NCBI RefSeq assembly: GCF_030272615.1
Contig: NC_081413.1
Coordinates: 338,426,802 to 338,490,801 of the forward strand
Source of the DNA: Cryptomeria japonica
Taxonomy: Eukaryota > Streptophyta > Pinopsida > Cupressales > Cupressaceae
Length of the DNA: 64,000 nucleotides
Direction: 5' to 3'
Part shown: in pieces, positions 60,510 through 64,000 of the stretch
Layout of the letters: the number at the start of each line of letters is the position of its first letter
How positions within the stretch are numbered: the first letter of the stretch is position 1
Notes under the pieces: model-generated
Told to the model about the DNA's origin: nothing
The model's input: only the letters and a program-made list of their open reading frames with translations
The model's database searches: none
Translations under genes and position numbers: made by a program

Positions 60510-61622
60510 TGTATACACATAAAATTGGCTATGAGCAATTAAATAAATATTTTATATTTATTTAATAATTAATCTTCTATTAAATAGTTATTTTGAGAAC
60601 ATTAATTTATTTAATTCATTTCATGTCCTTCTATTAATTAATTTAATTGAAACATTTTATTAATTAATTTATTAATCATTTTTCCTCTAATCAATCAATT
60701 AAATATATAATATTTAATGGTTATTCTTCTATCTTATAGTCTCAAATATTAAATAATTTCTTAATTATTTAATCCCTTTTCCAACTCACCTTCCATCTTT
60801 CCTTTGCCAGTTCATCCATCATGTGGCTAAATTAATTCAACAAAATTAAATTAAATAAAACATTTGTTAGCCACTTATCTCCAAATTCATAAATAAATAA
60901 AATATTGTGTACGTACACATATTTCCTAACCTTCTTCTATATTCTCTCCAACATCTCTATATCTTAGGAGGACTTGAGTTCACTTGTCCTCTCATTCCTA
61001 CATCTTCTCCAACTATCCTATATCCTCTCAAGTCTTCAACTTAGTCAAGGTGAGATGAGTGACACTTATCTTCTCCTTCCCCCTTTCTCTCAACCTTCAA
61101 ATTCTTGCTCATAGCCATCCAATTTGCAAGATTTGATCATGACCATTGATCTCTGCCACCTAAGCTCATGCACTCAAAAATATATAAAAAGAGGTATCCT
61201 AAGCCATTTTGAAACTAATAGACTAATACCTAATCATATAGTCATTCTAGGAGTCTTCATTTTGCATCTGTGAGTTTAAGTTTGAAGCAATTAGCAATTT
61301 TAGAACTTTTTTCATAGCTTAATATCATTTTATCTTAAATCATTTGCATATGCATATCATAGTATCAGTTAACTATCAATCCATTCTTCATATGCCATCT
61401 TGGAAGCTACCAGTGCTTGTTTGAGAGAAAATCATCCGCAACTAGGAACAGTGGAGTTAGAACACAATGAGACTTAAATCATGAAGGTAATGATGTTTTT
61501 ATTTTATATTCATTTCATGTAGTTTCATTGGTGAGTTTGGATTCCCTATAGTATTCCCTTTGTATTTTGTGAAGCTAATATGTTGTAGGTACTATTTTGA
61601 AGATAAAATTCAAGTCAACACA
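60510..61622 (+). mobile_element. 3' LTR of element E
   Basis: 1,113 bp from TGTATACACAT to ttcaagtcaacaca. TATA box (tatataaaa) near 61180. Possible splice donor gaag/gtaatg at ~61483. No primer site follows it, so it is a 3' LTR (or solo), and the next 2.3 kb is in reverse orientation. Confidence 0.85.
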
Positions 61623-62169
61623 AGGTGATTATTGGTTTAGGAAGATAAGCTTTGTTGATTTTACCACTGTTATTGGTGCATTGTGATAAAGCGTCTTGCT
61701 GTTGAAAGGCACGTCCTTGCAAAATTTCTCCATCAAATTCTATCTCGTAACCACGTAAATAATGATGAAAATGGTGTAGGAATTTCCTATGTTTTAACAA
61801 GATCTTGCGATTGATATACAAGAATCTTATCCTCTTCTGAGTAGCCTTATAACTAGGTTTTCTTTTCTTAAGGCAATATTTAAAAGTCATATAAGCATAT
61901 GATGGTTTACAAGTTTTCTTGATTCCAGTGTGAGTGCAATTTTGATTTTCATATAACCTAGGTTCAAAAGAGGAACGATATATCCAAGATAATGAACAAA
62001 AGGTGGATATGATCAAGTTTCGTGATAAAGGATTCGATATATATTGATGAGAAACTGATATTGATGTTGATTTTTGTACTTGATATGGTTGAATCAATAA
62101 CTTGTTGAATGTTTTATGCTTATGAAAACTTTTGGAAATAACCTGTTGGATTGGTAACCTGATTATCAA
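61615..62169 (-). CDS. Possible leader ORF1 (184 codons), second copy
   Basis: Same frame as 38710-38234, reading MIIRLPIQQVISKSFHKHKT and extended to FDGEILQGRAFQQQ, crossing a few bases into the inverted LTR end. Open in both copies despite about 10% divergence. Basic, no known domain. May be the extra ORF1 of Tat elements or chance. Confidence 0.3.
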   Translation of the reverse strand: MIIRLPIQQVISKSFHKHKTFNKLLIQPYQVQKSTSISVSHQYISNPLSRNLIISTFCSLSWIYRSSFEPRLYENQNCTHTGIKKTCKPSYAYMTFKYCLKKRKPSYKATQKRIRFLYINRKILLKHRKFLHHFHHYLRGYEIEFDGEILQGRAFQQQDALSQCTNNSGKINKAYLPKPIITLC

Positions 62170-63957
62170 ACTAGTTTAAACTCTACTTAAAAAGCGTAAC
62201 TGACATTAAATTTGAAATCTTGGTCTAATATGTAGAAATTCCCTCTATCTCAGATGCGAGAAAACATTTGTGCTAACCTTTTTGTCAAAAGCGCTAACTT
62301 ATGGGACAAATGCGCTATTATGTTACTTGAAAGTGTTTCTCTATGACACTAAAAGCAGAAAATTGTGTTACAAAAGCGTGGTTTTATGCTTAAAAGTGCT
62401 AATCTGTTGATCAAATGCATGAACTGATGAAATAAAAGCATTGTACTATTGTTTAAATGCGTTATTTTGCATAATAAATGCATGGTTTTGCTCCACAAAA
62501 GTGTTGTTTTGACTGTGTTACAAGGATTTTTCAATTTTTCCAGCAAGTTAGATTTTTGCTCATTTTTAGATGATGATTTTTCAAGTTTTTGACCATTCTG
62601 AGCACATTATAGACATAGAAGACACAATGTTTGAAAAACAAAATGCACAGGAAAGCACAAATCCTATGGTAGGCCGACAGTAATTGTTGAATCTCACATG
62701 GGGTTTCCCTCGAGGCTATTCTATTCATAGCGGATATTTAGATGCTTGACCCCACTAGCTCTACCCTCAACACTCACTTCTTCGGGGCAGCCAAGCACCA
62801 GTTTCCATGAAAACTTCACATAGGAAAATTCATATCTCTATTAAGAACCGTATGTGTGTGAGCCGCTTCAGAGGTCCAACCTCCTACGCCAACAATTAGA
62901 AGGATTTTGGCAACTAGTACATGTGCTTTTTAGTAAAGGCTTTCGGTTATTTGGCCATACATGCAACACTTTCAGCTCTATAAATACAAAAGTTTCCCAG
63001 CCTATAGAGGTTACGCTCTATAGGGTTTATGGGGAAACATAATGTCTGTATGAACTTATAAACACATTTTTTTTTTTACTTTTGTCACAAACATTATTTA
63101 TTTAGAGTGGATCGAAAGGACTCAGTATTAGCCCATTTCCACTTGGGTTGTTCCTATCTCACTGGCCCCCTTAAGGCAGCTCGGGAAGGGAGGTCCTTTA
63201 AAGATTACACATAAAAGAAAGTAGGTCTGGTTTTATGATCACTGTATGAGGGTGAGAGCATACTTGCCTACTACTTCATCAAGCATGGAATACACAAGTT
63301 TATTTTTAGCCTTCTACAATCTATGTGCAACTACTTTAAATAATTTACTCAAAATGCAAGTTGCATATTGTCGATTGTCCCCCTAGTTAAGCTAAATGAA
63401 CAAGATATGATATATTACTCTCCAAAATAAAAATCCTAATTAACTATGTGAGGAAATGCATGAAATTTGTTTCAAAATAACCTTGCACATAGATATGTTA
63501 GTCGTTTGATTTTTTCAGTTCTTGGACATTTGGACCTGCAGAAAAGCTTGTTAGTTGAGAACAAAAGTGTTATCTTAGCAAATGCGTTGTCTTCCACCTC
63601 AAAAGCACTAACCTAAGTGACAAATGTGTGAACCTAAGAAACGAAAATGCTACTCTATGGACTAAATATATGAATTCATAAACAAAAGAACTAACCTAAA
63701 TGCCACATGTGTTAACCTCTAAAATGAAAGCGCTAATCTGAGGACTAAATGCCATGATTTGCAAACAAAAGTGCTAACCTAAATGTCAAATGCATTATCC
63801 TACGAAATGAAAGCACTAATCTATTAAATGAATACGTTGTCAGAATTCACACAGGCATGAATCTGGATTACAAATGCGTTAAATTTATGTGTATGAGAAC
63901 TAAACATGATGTTAGAAAGATATATGTGAGGCTCCAGCCCCACGGTGGGCACCAAAA
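61623..63957 (-). other. Leader region of a further Tat-like element F (copy of 38131-40494)
   Basis: Same layout as in D: motif arrays at 62260-62510 and 63560-63870, conserved block 62560-63330, primer site at the right end, and on the left a direct junction to an LTR end in opposite orientation. The junction is at the same base as in D (38130/38131). Confidence 0.75.
63937..63954 (-). promoter_or_regulatory. Primer-binding site of element F
   Basis: Minus strand TGGTGCCCACCGTGGGGC, one base different from that of D at 40474-40491 and of the Tat TGGCGCCCACC type. LTR end at 63958. Confidence 0.8.
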
Positions 63958-64000
63958 TGTGTCGACTTAAATTTCATGTTTAGAATACTACCTACAACAT
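63958..64000 (-). mobile_element. LTR end of element F, cut by the window edge
   Basis: Minus-strand LTR terminus (reads ...gtcgacaca) matching 40495-40540. Continues beyond the window. Confidence 0.75.

Larger units (their letters stand above)
55565..61622 (+). mobile_element. 3' half of Ty3/Tat-like element E
   Basis: Integrase, long 3' untranslated region, polypurine tract and 3' LTR of the lineage of C and D. The left end is cut near 55600, where homology to D begins. The 3' untranslated region is interrupted by a solo copia LTR at 59535-60474. Confidence 0.8.

Overview
The window is a block of nested, decayed retrotransposons from a large plant nuclear genome. A seed plant is certain from the element types (Tat-like Ty3 elements with a second RNase H, Ty1/copia with a tRNA-iMet-type primer site, plant L1 LINE with DUF4283 and RNase H). 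A gymnosperm is my best guess because the LTR pairs are old, the elements are very long and no host gene is visible, but this is inference. I found no convincing host gene, tRNA, rRNA or CRISPR array. Almost every open reading frame belongs to a mobile element and is broken by stops, most of them TAG.

Layout, left to right. (1) 1-1772: 3' untranslated region, polypurine tract and 3' LTR of a plus-strand Ty3 element (C). (2) 1773-5036: minus-strand fragment of a large LTR (B) holding an unknown ORF. (3) 5037-23098: plus-strand Ty3 element A, with part of its 5' LTR, primer site, gag, protease, an RNase H placed BEFORE reverse transcriptase, RT, a decayed second RNase H, integrase, and a nearly complete 3' LTR of about 6.4 kb. 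Each LTR of A and the B fragment carries the same ORF of about 1,200 codons, of unknown function. The ends of C and B coincide with LTR termini, so C sits in B and B sits in A. (4) 23099-24684: unidentified. (5) 24685-41320: minus-strand Tat-like element D with the usual RT-RNaseH-aRNH-integrase order. Its integrase is split by a LINE at 24940-32939 with an 18-bp target duplication; the LINE carries a third ORF after RNase H. D's 5' end is rearranged: an inverted gag fragment and an inverted LTR end lie inside it.

(6) 41321-42372 and 50198-54085: unassigned AT-rich flanks. (7) 42373-50192: structurally complete minus-strand copia-type element H with a 5-bp target duplication. It has LTRs, primer site, zinc-knuckle gag remnant and polypurine tract but no capsid domain or pol; instead it carries an unknown ORF of about 1,100 codons with a Lys/Glu coiled coil. 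(8) 54086-55564: possible solo LTR. (9) 55565-61622: 3' half of another Tat-like plus element (E), with integrase, a 3.7-kb 3' untranslated region containing a solo copia LTR, and the 3' LTR. (10) 61623-64000: a second copy of the 2.4-kb leader/inverted-LTR unit also seen at 38000-40500.

Main theme: three unrelated retroelement types (Ty3 A/B, copia H, the LINE) each carry a large accessory ORF of similar layout: a globular N-terminal part, a basic or acidic linker, and a C-terminal coiled coil. In A the ORF lies inside the LTR itself. These proteins, and the RNase H upstream of RT in A, are the best candidates for something undescribed.
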